Below the pieces are notes generated by a model, which worked only from the letters and a program-made list of their open reading frames with translations, did not search any database and was not told where the DNA came from. From positions 56,100,968 through 56,164,967 of the forward strand of contig NC_089781.1 of assembly GCF_040412425.1 (NCBI RefSeq): DNA of 64,000 bases, read 5' to 3'. The DNA is from Macrobrachium rosenbergii. Lineage: Eukaryota > Arthropoda > Malacostraca > Decapoda > Palaemonidae. The position numbers and the translations under genes were made by a program. Positions within the stretch are counted from its first letter, which is position 1; every line of letters starts with the position of its first letter. This document shows, one piece after another, positions 1 to 11,900 of this stretch.

Positions 1-1253
1 TCTGCACCATCCTTTTGCATCATAGATGCATTGCTTTGTTGCACTGTACCTGGGTGCTGATGCCTCATATTGTGATGCTGACATTTTATAACGTGTTGCT
101 GGCTTGCTTTTTTCCTTTGTCTCATACTCTTTATTCCTTCCTTTATTTGTTTCATTTTTACTTTGATTTTTGATATGTATTTGATTTTGATTTTTGTTCT
201 TCATGGCAACAGGATGCATATACCTGCACTTTTTGTTGAATCTGCACCCTTTTCCTTCTCTCAAGTTTCTACGTATTTTTGGATGTAGATCGCTGCATTC
301 AACCTCATAGCGGTCTAGATATGCACATTTGCCATAAATCTCATAGTTGTGACATATATTGGGACGTTTGTAGTGACATCTTTCACCGAATCTGCAGTTC
401 CATCTTTTCAAAAGAGTGTAGACTATGTCTTTTTTTTCTTTTTTTTTCTTGCTCTTTCCCGTCAGTATGTATATTCGGGTACAACCTCTTTGGGATTTTA
501 TTTTGGGTTGTCATTTCATAGTTTATTTCTTCTTATATATGCTGTTGTATTGCCTCATATGTAGAGTCTGTGAGTCTCTCTGCATCCATACTCTTATCCT
601 GTTCTTTGTTTTCGTTATTGTTTTCAATCTCTTCAACCTTACTTTCTTCTATTTCGTTTTCCTCTTCTTTATCTTCCTCATTTTCTTCATCCTCGACTAT
701 TTGCACATTAAGTCTTCACTTAATAACATTGCCTATCCATATTAAACATTTTGAGCAAAATACTTTTGTGTCCTTTTTTTATTTTGCTGTACTTTTGCGC
801 ATATAGGGTGAGTTGGTACATGGCATGCACAGCATTTCCTTATCAGGTTTTGTGGATTTACAATGCTATACCACACATTACATAGATTGCATGCTTTAGG
901 CATTCGTTTTCCTATTGCATCAATCAGTATATTCACCATATTCACCTTGTTCATTTTCTTTGTTGGAATGTGTTGATTGATGTAGATTTTCTTTATAAGT
1001 CTCTTGATCACTTGGACTTTCTTTGGTATTCCTTCAATTATTTTCATTATGTTTTCTGCTGACTTGTTCCAGCTTGAAGGATCATATCCTTTCACTATGT
1101 CTGTGTATGTTTTTGCATCTTTTTGGTTGGAGTTGTTGTTGATCTCAACGATAAAAAACCCAGCTCCCTGCTTGCCAATTCATCATATTGGTAGTCTGCT
1201 AGGCAAGCTAAATTCCTTCATCTTTTGCCGCTGTTGTTACTTGAAGCTTCCAT
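1..1253 (-). pseudogene. LINE ORF1 of copy A (PHD-like plus CCCH zinc-finger protein), broken and partial
   Basis: ORF1 products of LINEs bind the element RNA in a ribonucleoprotein. The presumed ATG (complement of 1251-1253) opens MEASSNNSGKR and soon meets a stop and frameshifts. Around 742-960 the minus strand encodes CNLC, then CCAC, HPIC and, in a shifted frame, CSKC: a C4HC3 pattern as in PHD fingers. An acidic Glu/Asp-rich linker follows (about 470-740), then CCCH fingers to position 1. Copy-to-copy alignment by eye shows at least two frameshifts, so this copy is not functional. The PHD and CCCH calls rest on Cys/His spacing only. Confidence 0.7.
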
Positions 1254-1452
1254 GATGCTTAATTTTTAATATTTCACTCGAAAAAAACACCTCAATTGAC
1301 GCTTTATCATGCTACTCTGACTTTAATCTAATCACCGACAGTCTACAAACACTTCTAGCTATAGGTCACTTGCTAGTCATATGCTATACGCGTGAAATCG
1401 GGTTGATTATTCAGACTGAGAATGAATGTGTCTTCAGACCAAGAACGGGCAC
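1..1452 (-). mobile_element. LINE copy A, 5' part (ORF1 and 5' leader), cut by window edge
   Basis: This is the 5' end of a non-LTR retrotransposon on the minus strand; its ORF2 and 3' end lie outside the window to the left. Going 5' to 3' on the minus strand it holds a leader of about 200 bases (1254-1452), the presumed ORF1 start at 1253, a PHD-like finger, an acidic stretch and CCCH zinc fingers. It is the only copy that keeps the leader, so it is the best guide to the true 5' end. The leader joins satellite at about 1452, where the satellite resumes with GGAGAGGGGTGG. The same family recurs five more times in the window, which supports the boundaries. Confidence 0.85.
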
Positions 1453-2067
1453 AGGAGAGGGGTGGTGTTTAGGGACCACACTGTTTAAATTAGTTTTTTG
1501 GGGGAGAGGAGAGGGAAGTGGGAGGGAAGGTCCTGGGGAGAGGGGTGGTGTTTAAGGATACCACTCTTTAAACCTTTCTTTTAGGGGGGAGGGGGAGAGG
1601 AGAAGAAAGTGGGAGGTAATGTACCGGGGAGAGGGGTGGTGTTTAGGGACCACACTTTTTAAACCAGTTTTTTGGGGGAGGGGAGAGGAGAGGGAAGTGG
1701 GTGGCAAGGTCCTGGGAGGACGGGTGGTGTTTAGGGAGCACACTGTTTAAATGAGTTTTTTGGGGGAGGGGTAGAGGAGAGGGAAGTGGGAGGAAGGTCC
1801 TGGGGAGAGGGGTGGTGTTTAGGGACCACATTGTTTAAACTAGTTTTTTGGGGGAGGGGAGAGAGGACAGGGAAGTGGGAAGAAGGTCCCTGGGATAAGG
1901 GTGTTGTTAAGGACCACGCTGTTTAAACCAGTTTTTTGGGAGAGGGTGGAGAGGAGGGGGAAGAGGGAGGCAAGATCCTTCGCAGAGGGGTGGTGTTTAG
2001 GGACCACACTGTTTAACCTAAGGTTTTGGGGGGAGGGGAGAGGCGAAGGAAGTGGGAACAAGGTCCA
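1453..2067 (+). repeat. 89-bp satellite array, purine-rich strand on +
   Basis: About seven monomers lie between LINE copies A and B. A typical monomer reads GGGGAGAGGGGTGGTG, then TTTAGGGACCACACTG, then TTTAAACCAGTTTTTTGG, then a GGGGGAGGGGGAGAGGAGAG tract, then GGAAGTGGGAGGCAAGGTCC. The last two monomers (about 1850-2067) are nearly the same as 8314-8584, which marks a segmental duplication. Confidence 0.95.
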
Positions 2068-4230
2068 CATCGCCTTACAGACCTCACAGTTTTTTGGGTT
2101 GCCCCAGGTCACTCAGTGTGAGGCACCTTTTGTGTCTACCATAGAGTTGCTAATGCGTCTTCCGTTATATTTTGCACCTTCCAGTCTTGAATGGTCTGGG
2201 ACGCAGCTTAGATATTTGTCGACCTTATTCTTAAACACATCTACGCTCACTCCTGATATGTTCCTCAGATGAGCTGGTAACGCATTGAAGAGACGTTGAA
2301 TTATTGATGCTGGTGCGTAGTGGATTAATGTCCTGTGTGTTTTCCTTAGTTTTCCTGGTATAGTTTTGGGCACTATTAATCTACCTCTGCTTTCTCTTTC
2401 TTATGTTTTTAGCTCCATGATGTTTTTGGTGATCCCTTCTTTCTGTTTCCATGCCTGTATTATCATGTAGCTTTGTCTTCTCCTTTTGAAACTATATAAT
2501 TTTAAGAAATGTAGTCTTTCACAGTAGTCAAGGTTCTTAACTTCTTCTAGTCTAGCTGTAAAGGACCTTTGTACACTCTCTATTTGTGCAATATCCTTTT
2601 GGTAGTATGGGTACCACATCATACTGCAATATTCAAGTGGACTACCTGCATACGTTTTATAAAGCATAATCATGTGTTCGGTTTTTCTTGTTGTGAAGTG
2701 CCGGAACAACATTCCCATTTTTGCTTTGCATTTTGCCAATAGCATTGCTATTTGATCATTGCATATATTCTTATTCAACATCACACCAAGGTCTTTAACT
2801 GTTTCCTTATTTGTGAATGTCTCATTGTTAGGAGGTCCCCTATATGCATATATCATTCCTTCTTTATTACCATAATTTATTGATTCAAATTTATCAGAGT
2901 TAAATACCATCCTATTTACCTCTGCCCATTCATATATTTTGTTTAGGTCTCTTTGTAGCAAGTTCCTGTCTTCATCACAAGTAATTTCTCTACTTATTCT
3001 TGTGTCATCGGTGAAACTTTCACTACCAAGTCCTTAACATTAGTCTATGTCTGCAATCATAATAACAAACAGCAATGCAGCTAACACTGTACCTTGTGGC
3101 ACACCGGATATTACCGTAGCTTCATCCGATTTCTCATCGTTTGCAATCACTATCTGTTTTCTGTTTTGCAAAAATTCTTTTATCCAACTTCCTACTTTGT
3201 CCACAATATTATGTTTTCAAATTTTTTTTGCTAATATATTATGGTCTACCTTGTCAAATGCTATTGCAAAGTCTAGGTAAACCACATCTGTATCTTTTTC
3301 GTTTATCATAATTTTATATTTGTTTTCATAGTGGGCTAACAATTAGCTTTGTGTACTTTTTCCGGGTACAAAACCACGTTGTCCTATATTAAACAAACTA
3401 TTTTTCATTAAATGTTTCATTACATTTTTTTTTATTTCCCTTTTAAACACTTTCGTAATATGTGATGTTAGACTCACAGGCCTATAATTACTTGCCTCTA
3501 GTCTAGATGCACTTTGAAAATAGGGGTGATATATGCTAATTTATGTTCATCATAAATGTTGCCTGTATCTACACTTTGTCTTAATAATATTGCGAGCAGC
3601 TTTGCGATAGAATGAACTACTTTTTTTAAGAAAATGGCAGGTATGCCGTCTGGTCCTGCTGCTGATCCATTTTTAATTTCATTAATAGCCTGCACAATAT
3701 CGGCTTCATTAATATCTATGTCCGATAAATATCCACTATTTTTATCTCTTATTCCTGTATCATTATTTTCATTATCAATTCTAGGTGTAGATTCTCTCTT
3801 ATATCTTTCTGCTAATATGTTGCATTTTTGCCTTTTCTCATTTGTTAATCTCCCTTCGTTTCTTAGAGGGCCTATTTCTACTCTTCTTTTATTCATCTTT
3901 TTCTCGTATGAGTAGAACATTTTGGGGTTTTGTTTTATACTTTGTAGGGTCTTCTCTTCTAAGTCCCGTTTTTTATTTTCTTTTTACTGTATAATCTTTT
4001 GTTCTGCATTTTCTATCTTACTTTTTAGTTCCATCACTTTCTATGCATTCTTTTCTTTTGAAAGTGCTTTTTTCCACTTTCTGATTTTCTGGAACAAGAT
4101 CCTTCTGTCTCTTGGTATGCATGAATGGTGTTTGCTTTTCTTCTTTGGAATATTATATAATATAGCCATATTTACCTGTATATTATAACTTATGAATGTG
4201 TTTTCCTAGTCTTTGTTTAATTTTTCATTT

Positions 4231-4268
4231 CAGGCATTAAGGAGAGAGGGGCATATATGCCAGAAAAA
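4231..4268 (+). repeat. Left terminal inverted repeat of the DNA transposon
   Basis: It begins CAGGCATTAAGGAGAG directly after the ATTT target duplication at 4227-4230. It pairs with 6050-6090 read on the opposite strand. Confidence 0.85.
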
Positions 4269-4678
4269 TAAAAAAACATAAAACATTGCTCTAGTCATGC
4301 TCTTTCCAATGGTATGACTTATAAGCCCCTGCACCATTATCTATAAGAGCTATTCTAGTTTGAAAACTAATTTTTTTCCCTCCGAAAGATTATGGCCAAA
4401 ATTGGCTCATGCGGTTAATTAGAAAGGGACTTATACGACTTGACTCGGTAAAAGGATACGGAAATACACGCAGTGGCACTCGCGCCTTCTTGACGGCCTA
4501 TCAGGATGCCCGACTTGTGCTGCTTTGGCAGACTAGAGTAATTCCCGCCAATCAGTGGCTTCGTACCTTCACACTTTTAAAGTACTTCCAAGACCACGTG
4601 AATGTTTATAGGTTGCTTAGTGTATTGCACTCGTGTTTTTCACTGTTTTTTACGTAAATTCAGCGTGATTAGTCATAA

Positions 4679-4990
4679 TGGCTGATGATAGTGGTAGTTC
4701 TGTGCATGGGGAGATCCTGTGAGTGACCTTAAAACCCTTTGTCTGTACATAGCTCCTGTAAAGCAAGAGTATTTCCGGTAAATTATTGCTACACAGAGTA
4801 CCCCCCCCCCCACCTCCTGAGCCTGCACCTAAACAAGGGCAACCCAGTCGTCGTGAGCAAGATGAATTTGCAGAGGACGACGATGATGAGGTGCAGGAGA
4901 ATCTTTTTGACTACTAAGTCAAATCAGTGGGGGAGGGGGGAGGGAGGGGGTGGGGCCTTTGGAGCAGATGCAAGATCTTTGGGAGGGTGA
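4679..4990 (+). other. Possible exon remnants inside the DNA transposon
   Basis: An ATG at about 4679 opens a short reading MADDSGSSVHGEIL that runs into GTGAGT, a splice-donor-like sequence. About 80 bases later, after a pyrimidine-rich run, a Pro-rich and acidic peptide (PEPAPKQGQPSRREQDEF then EDDDDEVQENLFDY) can be read at about 4810-4915. Another GTGAGT follows at about 4988. The pattern looks like the start of a spliced gene with an acidic N-terminus, perhaps the relic of a transposase gene. There is no family match and the frames are short. Confidence 0.25.
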
Positions 4991-5282
4991 GTGTTATTAT
5001 CATTAATTATTTTGTTTTATTGCCATTTCATTAATGTTTTTGTCCTTGTTCATTCAATTTACAGTCTTATTTTTTTTCTAATGCTTAATCATTGCTTTAG
5101 GGTAAGCTTGTGTTTGTTGTTTTTGTGTTTGCTTGCATGCATGCAATTATTATTATCTTATTCCAATATTATTTTGTGGCGATCGATATGTTACAAAATA
5201 TTCTTATTTTACATTTAATTTTATAAAAATGTTTTTTTTTATTGTACTGTTTAATGTTGCATACTATGAAAATGCTGTTTGC

Positions 5283-5900
5283 CTGTGCTCCCTTAAGGCA
5301 AATTAGGGAATTCTTAGGGTTAGGTTATTAAAATGAAACAACGTAACAATAAAAAAATACCATTACTGTTATTTTTTTTTACTTAAAACTCTAAATTCCT
5401 TCCATTTTGCTATTTTGCGTATGATTTTACGAGGGCTTGTGCACCTGCAATACATATTAGGGACTTCTGAAGGTTGAGGGATTAAAATGAAACAACGTAA
5501 CAAGAAAAAATGCCTTTATTTTTATTATCTTTTTTTTTTCTCGTAAATTCCTTCCACTTTGCTATTGTGCGTATGTTTTGAAGCGCACTTGCGAATCTGG
5601 AATACAATTTTAGGACTTTCGGGGTAGTGGGGGTCGGAATGAAACAACTATCTACCAAAAAAGTCTTTATTTCTAAATTACAACATAGAAAAATATTCTT
5701 TTTTATTGTACTATTTTGCGTGTGTTTTTACGCGCGCATGCGCGCCAATAATGAAATAGTGCATTCTGAGGGATGCGAGGGGTTATGGTGAAATGATTTT
5801 ATAGCAAAAAAATCTTTATTGCCATTTTCAACCCCAAAAATATTAATGATTTTATTTTATTGTCTTCTTTGATGCACGCTTGCGTGCGCGCAAGCCATTC
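5283..5900. repeat. Four diverged 153-bp subterminal tandem repeats in the DNA transposon
   Basis: The motif AAATGAAACAACGTAAC or a variant occurs at 5331, 5484, 5637 and 5788, a period of about 153 bp. Each unit also carries a TATTTTGCGTATG-like stretch and a G-rich stretch. The third and fourth units carry GCGCGCATGCGCGC and TGCGTGCGCGCAAG palindromes, which may form hairpins or cruciforms. Subterminal arrays like this often bind transposase, but that role is an inference. Confidence 0.75.
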
Positions 5901-6049
5901 CTAAACAAATTTTGGGGCTCTGTAAAAATTCCAACATCATCACCTATAACTTGCCGCAAGTTACATCTTAATATCTTTAATGATTTTCCTGCTACAAACT
6001 TTTAACTTTAACCCTCTGTTTCTCCTTTTCTATGGCCTTTTTGTATTTT

Positions 6050-6090
6050 TTAAAAAATGGCATATTGGCCCCTATCTCCTTATACACCTG
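6050..6090 (-). repeat. Right terminal inverted repeat of the DNA transposon
   Basis: Read on the minus strand it begins CAGGTGTATAAGGAGATAGG and continues GGCCAATATGCCA. It abuts the ATTT duplication at 6091-6094. Confidence 0.85.
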
Positions 6091-6904
6091 ATTTATTTCT
6101 GACAATTTTATATTCTTACTATAGAAATTGCATTTTCCATATCCTTCCCACTTTTTCGTCTCTTGCTTATCTCTGTTTTCACTTGCTTTGGAATGGACTG
6201 TTAATTCTATGACATTATGGTCTAAACTACTCGTATTATACACTATTATTTCTTTAACATAGTTCACCCCATTCACAAATACTAGGTCTAAAATAGTTTC
6301 CTTTCTTGTTGGCAGGTGTTATATTTGCTGAATGTTATGTTCTAGTAGCATATCTAATAGATTTTCAAATTGTCTCTTATCTTCTACACTAGTATTACTC
6401 TCTTTTTTACATGCATAAATACAACCACAGTCTCCTATTCATTCTTTCCAATCTATGAAAGGAAAGTTAAAGTCTCCGGATAGGAGTATAATCCAGTCTT
6501 TGAGATTTCTACATATACCATCTAATTTCTCTATTATTATGTCAAACTCTTTAGTATTAAGGGGTCTGTATATTATGATGTTCACTAATTTTTCAGATTC
6601 AGATTCTACTGCAATTATTTCACATTCTGTGTTACTATATTTCTCACAGATTTTTCCTTCATTAACGTCTCTCCCATATATTGTGGTTCCCCCTTGATTC
6701 CTATTTTTTCTACCTGATCTATAAGTTTGGAAACTCTTTATCTGGCCGTCATTACCAGTCTCTTGGGAATACCATGTTTCACTTATATTCATTATATCTA
6801 TTTTTTCATTTTGGGTTAGTTCTAAGAACTCTATTTTTCTTTTTGAGTTACTCAAAACTAAACCTTGCACATCCATCACTATGATGGTTTGCTTGTTATC
6901 CCCA

Positions 6905-8265
6905 TTATATAATATGGATAATAATAAGGATTTTCCCATGCCTCTTTCCTGTTCTGATATGTTGTTTTTTCTTCATTTCCAGAAATTCAGACAAAACAAA
7001 AAAAAAAAACCAGCTTTTCCAAAATATTTGGTCTTCCATCTTCATATTTATTCATTTTGTGTATATATATATCTACATTTATCACCATATCTGCACCACC
7101 TCTTGGCATCATAAATGTATTGCTTGTTCCTTGCCCTGTATCTACAGTAGGTGCTGATGCCTCATATCGTGATGTTGACATTTCATAACGTGGTGTTGGC
7201 TTGCTTTTTTCCTTGGTCTCATACACTTTATTCCTTTCTTTATTTGTTTCATTTTTACTTTGATTTTTGCTATGTATTTGATTTTGATTTTCCTTCTTCA
7301 TGGCTACAGGATACATATATCTACATTTTTTGTTGAATCTACATCCTTTTCCATCTCTCAAGTTTTTGCATATTTTGTGATGTAGATCGCTGCATTCATC
7401 CTCATAGTCATCTAGATATGCACATTTGCCATAAATCTCATAGTTGTGACATATCTTGGGATACTTGTAGTGACATCTTTCACCGAATCTGCAATTCCCT
7501 CTTTTCAAAAGGGTGCAGACTGTGTCTCTCTTTTTTTTTTTTTTTTTTCTTGCTGTTTCCTGTCGGTATGTAGATTCGGGTACAACCTCTTTGGAATTTT
7601 ATTTTGTGTTGTCATTTCATAGTTTATTTCTTCGTATGTATGCTGTTGTATTGCCTCATATGTAGAGTCTATGAGATTCTCTGCAGCCATACTCTTATCC
7701 TGTTCTTTGTTTTCATTATTTTTTTCTATCTCTTCAATCTTATTTTCTTCTTCTATTCCATTTTCCTCTTCTTCCTCTTTCTCATCTTCTTCATCCTCTA
7801 CTATTTGCACATTAAGTCTTGACTTAATGACATTGTCTATCCATATTGGACATGTTGAGCAAAATACTCTTGTGTCCTTATTTTTATTTTGTTGGACTTC
7901 AGCACATGTAGGGTGAGTAGGTACGTGGCATGCATAGCATTTCCTTATCAGGTTTGTGGATTTACAATACCATACCAGACATTACATAGATTACATGCTT
8001 TAGGCATTCGTTTTCCTATTGCATCAATCAGTATATTCACGATATTCACCTTGTTCATTTTCTTTGTTGGAATGTGTTGATTGATGTAGATTTTCTTGAT
8101 AAGTCTCTTGATCACTTGGACTTTCTTTGGTATTCCTTCAAATATTTTCATTATGTTTTCTGCTGACTTGTTCCAGCTTGATGGGTTATATCCTTTCAAT
8201 ATTTCTGTGAATATTTTGCATCTTTTTGGTTGGAGTTGTTGGTGATCTCGTCGATAAGAAACCAA
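6905..8265 (-). pseudogene. LINE ORF1 (PHD-like plus CCCH fingers), copy B
   Basis: On the minus strand the order is: N-terminal segment KGYNPSSWNKSAENIMK (about 8150-8200), PHD-like cysteines CNLC, CYAC and CSTC (about 7830-8010), an Asp/Glu-rich linker (7690-7810), and CCCH fingers at 7330-7508 with C-x7-C-x5-C-x3-H spacing. The PHD histidine position reads PTYPTC here, where copies A and E have His, so the finger is probably damaged. The fourth CCCH finger is frameshifted, and the TAG that ends ORF1 in copies D, E and F reads TAT. Several breaks; not functional. Confidence 0.75.
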
Positions 8266-8584
8266 GGGGAGAAGGATGGTGTTTAGGGACCACACTGTTT
8301 AAACTAGTTTTTTGGGGGAGGGGAGAGAGGACAGGGAAGTGGGAGGAAGGTCCCTGGGATAAGGGTGTTGTTAAGGACCACGCTGTTTAAACCAGTTTTT
8401 TGGGGAAGGGTGGAGAGGAGGGGGAAGTGGGAGGCAAGATCCTGCGCAGAGGGGTGGTGTTTAGGGACCAAGAGTTTTTGGGGAGGGGGAGAGGAGAGGG
8501 AAGTAGGGGTGGTGTTTAGGGACCACACTGTTTAACCTAAGGTTTTGGGGGAGGGGAGAGGCGAGGGAAGTGGGAACAAGGTCC
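8266..8584 (+). repeat. Satellite block between LINE copies B and C
   Basis: It holds three to four monomers plus a half-size variant (about 8461-8520). It matches 1800-2067 closely, including shared oddities such as TTAACCTAAGGTTTTGG and GGGAACAAGGTCC. Confidence 0.95.
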
Positions 8585-8952
8585 ACATCGCCTTACAGAC
8601 CTCACAGTTTTTTCGGGTTGCCCCAGGTCACTCAGTGTGAGGCACCTTTTATGTCTACCATAGAGTTGCTAATGCATCTTCAGTTATATTTTGCACCTTC
8701 CAGTCTTGGATGGTCTGGGACGTAGCTTAGATATTTGTCGACCTCATTCTTAAACACATCTATGCTCACTCCTGATATGTTCCTCAGATGAGCTGGTAAC
8801 GCATTGAAGAGACGTTGCATTATTGATGCTGGTGTGTAGTGGGTTAATGTCCTGTGTGTTTTCCTTAGTTTTCCTGGTATAGTTTTGGGCACTATTAATC
8901 TACCTCTGCTTTCTCTTTCTTATGTTTTTAGCTCCATGATGTTTTTGGTGAT
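8585..8952 (-). mobile_element. LINE copy C, 3' fragment duplicated together with copy B
   Basis: This is about 370 bases of ORF2 C-terminus and 3' end, including RNISGVSIDVFKNEVDKYL and the ORF2 stop (complement of 8632-8634). Its junction with satellite (GGGAACAAGGTCCACATCGC) and the diverged tail are the same as in copy B. It therefore arose by duplication of the B locus and was not a separate insertion. The 5' side breaks off within ORF2 into about 17 bases of filler, then satellite. Confidence 0.9.
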
Positions 8953-11900
8953 TCTGTGGACTACACAGGTTAAACCAGTTTTTTGGGGGGGAAGGGGGAG
9001 TGGAGAGGGAAGTGGGAGGCAAGGTCATTGGGAGAGGGGTGGTGTTTAGGGACCACAATGTTTAAAAAAATTTTTTTGCCGAAGGGGAAAGGAGAGGAAA
9101 GTGGGAGGAAGGTCCCGGGGAAAGGGGTGGTGTTTAGGGACCACACTGTTTCAACCAGTTTTTTGGGGGTAGTGGGGAGAGGAGAGGAGAGGGAAGTGGG
9201 AGGCAAGGTCCCGGGGGGAAGGGTGGTGTTTAGAGACCACTCTGTTTAAATCAGTTTTTTGGGGAAAGGGCGAGAGGAGAGGTAAGTGGGAGATAAGGTC
9301 CTAGGGAGGGGGGTTGTTTAGGGATCACACTGTGTAAACAAGTTTTAGGGGAGAGGAGAGAGGAGAGGGAAGTGGAAGGCAAGGTCTATAGGAAAGGGGC
9401 AGTATTTAAGGACCACACTGTTTAAATCAGTTTTTTGGGGGACAGGAGAGGGAAGTGGGAGGCAAGACTCTGGGGATAGGGGAGGTTTTTAGGTACCATA
9501 CTTTTTAAACCAGGTTTTTGATGGAGGGATGAGAGCAGAGGGAAGTGGGAGGCAAGGTACCGGGGAGAGGGGTGGTGTTTAGGGACCACAATGTTTAAAC
9601 TAGTCTTTTGGGAGAGGGGGAGAGGAGAATGAAGTGGAAGTGAAGGTCCCAGGGAGAGGGGTGGTGTTTAAGGACCACACTGTTTAAACCAGTTTTTTTG
9701 GTGGAGGGGGGAGAGGAGAGGGAAGTGGGAGGAAAGGTCCTTGGGAGAGGTGTGGTGTTTATGGACTGCAATGTTCAAACTAGTTTTGGGGGAGGGGGGA
9801 GAGGAGAGGGAAGTAGGAGTCATTGGCCCGCGAATAGGGTGAGGTGTTTAGGGACAACATTGTTTAAACCAGTTTTTGGGAGAGGGGGGAGAGGAGAGGG
9901 AAATAGGAGGGAAGGTTCTTAGGAGAGAAGTGGTCTTTAGGGACTACACTGTTTAAAACAGTTTTTTTAGGGGAGGGGGAGAGGAGAGGGAAGTGGGAGG
10001 CAAGGTACCTGGGAGAGGGGTGGTGTTTAGGGACCACACTGTTTAAACCAGTTTTTTAGGGGAGGCAGGGAGAAGGGAGGGAAATGGGAGGCAAGTTCCC
10101 GGGAGAGGGGTGGTGTTTAGGGACCACACTGCTTAAACGAGTTTTTTGGGGGAGGGGGAGAGGAGAGGGAAGTGAGAAGCAAGGTCTCGGCGAGAGGGGT
10201 GTTGTTTAGGGACCACACTGTTTAAACCAGTTTTTTTGGGGAGGGGGGAGAGTAGAGGGAAGTGGGAGGCTAGGTATGGGGGAGAGGGGTGGTGTTTAAA
10301 CTAGTTTTTGGGTGAGGGGGAGAGGAAAGGGAAGTGGGAGCAATGTCCTGGGGAGAGGTGTGGTATTTAGGGACCATACTGCTTAAACAGATTTTTTGAG
10401 GCAAGTGGGAGAGGAGACGATGTGGGAGGCAAAGTTCCGGGGAGAGGGCTGGTGTTTAGGGACCACACTGTTTAAACCAGTTTGTTAGGGGAGAGGAGAT
10501 GGAAGTGGGAGGAAAGGTCCGGGGGAGATGGGTAATGTTTAGGGACCACACTGTTTAAACCAGTTTTTTGGGGTAGGGTGGAAAGGAGAGGGAAGTGGGA
10601 AGGAAGGTTCTGGAGAGAGGGGTGATGTTTAGGGACCACACTGTTTAAACCAGTTTTTTAAGGGAGGGGGGAGAGGATAGGAGAGGGAAGTGAGAGGCAA
10701 GGTCCCGAGGGGAAGTGCTGTGTTTAGGAACCACTCTGTTTAAACCAGTTTTTTGGGGAAAGGGTGAGAGGAGAGGTAAGTGGGAAGGAAGGTCCTAGGG
10801 AGGGGGGTGATGTTTAGGGACCACACTGTGTAACTAAGTTTTTTAGGGGAGAGGAGAGAGGAGAGGGAAGTGGGAGGCAAGGTCTATGGGAGAGGGATGG
10901 TGTTTAAGGACCACAATGTTCAAATAAGTTTTTTAGGGGACAGGAGAGAGATGTGTGAGGCAAGGCTCCTGGGATAGGGGAGGTTTTTAGGTACCACTCT
11001 TTTTAAACCAGCTGTTTGGTGGAGGGGTGAGAGCAGAGGGAAGTGGGAGGCAAGGTACTGGGGAGAGGGGTGGTGTTTAGGGACCACAATGTTTAAACTT
11101 ATTTTTTGGGAGAGGGGAAGAGGAGAGGGAAGTGGGAGGGAATATCCCAGGGAGAGGGGTGGTGTTTAAGGACCACACTGTTTAAACCAGTTTTTGGGGG
11201 AGGGTCGAGAGGAGAAGGAAGTGGGAGGCAAGGTCCCGGGGAGAGGGTTGGGGTTTAGGGACCAAAATGTTTAAACCATTTTTTGGGGGAGGGGAGAGGT
11301 AAGTGAAGTGGAAGGCAATGTCCCGGGGAGAGGGGTGTAGTTTAGTGGCCTCACTGTTTAAACTAGGTCTTTGGTGGAAGGGGAGAGGAGAGGGAAGTGG
11401 GAGGGAAGGATCTTTGGAGATGGGTGGTGTTTAGGGACAGTACCGTTTAAACCAGTTTTTTTGGGGGAGGGGGAGAGGAGAGGAAATTGGAGGCAAGTTC
11501 CCACTGAGAGGGGCCGTATTTATTGCCCCCACTTTTAAAACCAGTTTTTGCGGGAGGTGGAGAGAAGAGGGAAGTGGGAGGCAATGTCCCGTTGAGAGTG
11601 GTGGTGTATAGGGACCATTCCGTTTAAACCAGTTTTTGGGGGAATGGGGAGAGGAGAGAGAAGTGGGAGGGAAGGTTCTGGTGAGAGGGGTGATGTTTAG
11701 GACCACACTGTTTAAACGAGTTTTTTGGGGGAGGGGGAGAGGAGAGGGAAGTAGGAGACAAGGTCCCAAGGAGAGGGGTGGTGTTTAGGGACCAAACTGC
11801 TTAAACAGTTTTTGGGGGAGCGGGAGAAGAGAGGGAAGTGGGAGGGAAGGTTCTGGAAAGAGGGGGGGTGTTTAGGGACCACAATGTTTAAACTAGTTTT

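Larger units (their letters stand above)
4231..6090. mobile_element. Non-autonomous DNA transposon inserted in LINE copy B
   Basis: The LINE reads straight across this site in copies D and E (TTCATTTATTTCTGAC), whereas here 1860 bp intervene. The ends are inverted repeats of about 34 bp: the left end CAGGCATTAAGGAGAGAGGG matches the complement of the right end CAGGTGTATAAGGAGATAGG, and the match continues through GGGGC and ATATGCCA. The 4-bp target duplication is ATTT (4227-4230 and 6091-6094). The duplication is not TTAA, so this is not a typical piggyBac. A 4-bp duplication is compatible with several superfamilies (for example Sola, Ginger, Academ, Chapaev), and I cannot choose between them. 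No transposase domain is recognisable; about four 153-bp subterminal repeats are present. Confidence 0.85.
2113..6939 (-). pseudogene. LINE ORF2 (AP endonuclease-reverse transcriptase), copy B, split by an insertion
   Basis: ORF2 of APE-type LINEs nicks the target and primes reverse transcription from the nick. The start chosen is the ATG complementary to 6937-6939 (MGKS), conserved in copies B, D and F (as MEKS in E). The upstream ATG seen in copy F reads ATATCA here. Endonuclease motifs ISETW and SGDFNFPF are visible at 6439-6939. RT motifs GPDGIPAIFLKK (about 3640-3680) and the C-terminal thumb region (2401-2961) follow, and the end is GASH at 2113. The RT palm between about 2990 and 3500 is frameshifted, and the 1860-bp DNA transposon separates the endonuclease from the RT. 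Clearly inactive. Confidence 0.85.
2068..8265 (-). mobile_element. LINE copy B, nearly full length, interrupted by a DNA transposon
   Basis: This minus-strand LINE runs from the 3' tail at 2068 (degenerate TGTAAGG units followed by satellite GGACC) to an ORF1 5' region ending at about 8265. It lacks the first 200 or so bases seen in copy A. Removing the 1860-bp insert at 4231-6090 leaves about 4.3 kb. The satellite is interrupted almost cleanly: CAAGGTCC on the left and GGGGAGAAGG on the right, with about one base lost. ORF2 lies at 2113-6939 and ORF1 at about 6905-8265. Confidence 0.9.

Noticed and set aside
4231..6090. piggyBac-type element
   Set aside because: The target duplication is ATTT and not TTAA, and the ends do not start with CCC as in typical piggyBac elements.
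6681..7114. Phe/Leu/Ser-rich plus-strand frames opposite LINE ORFs
   Set aside because: These are antisense shadows of the Lys/Glu/Asn-rich LINE proteins.
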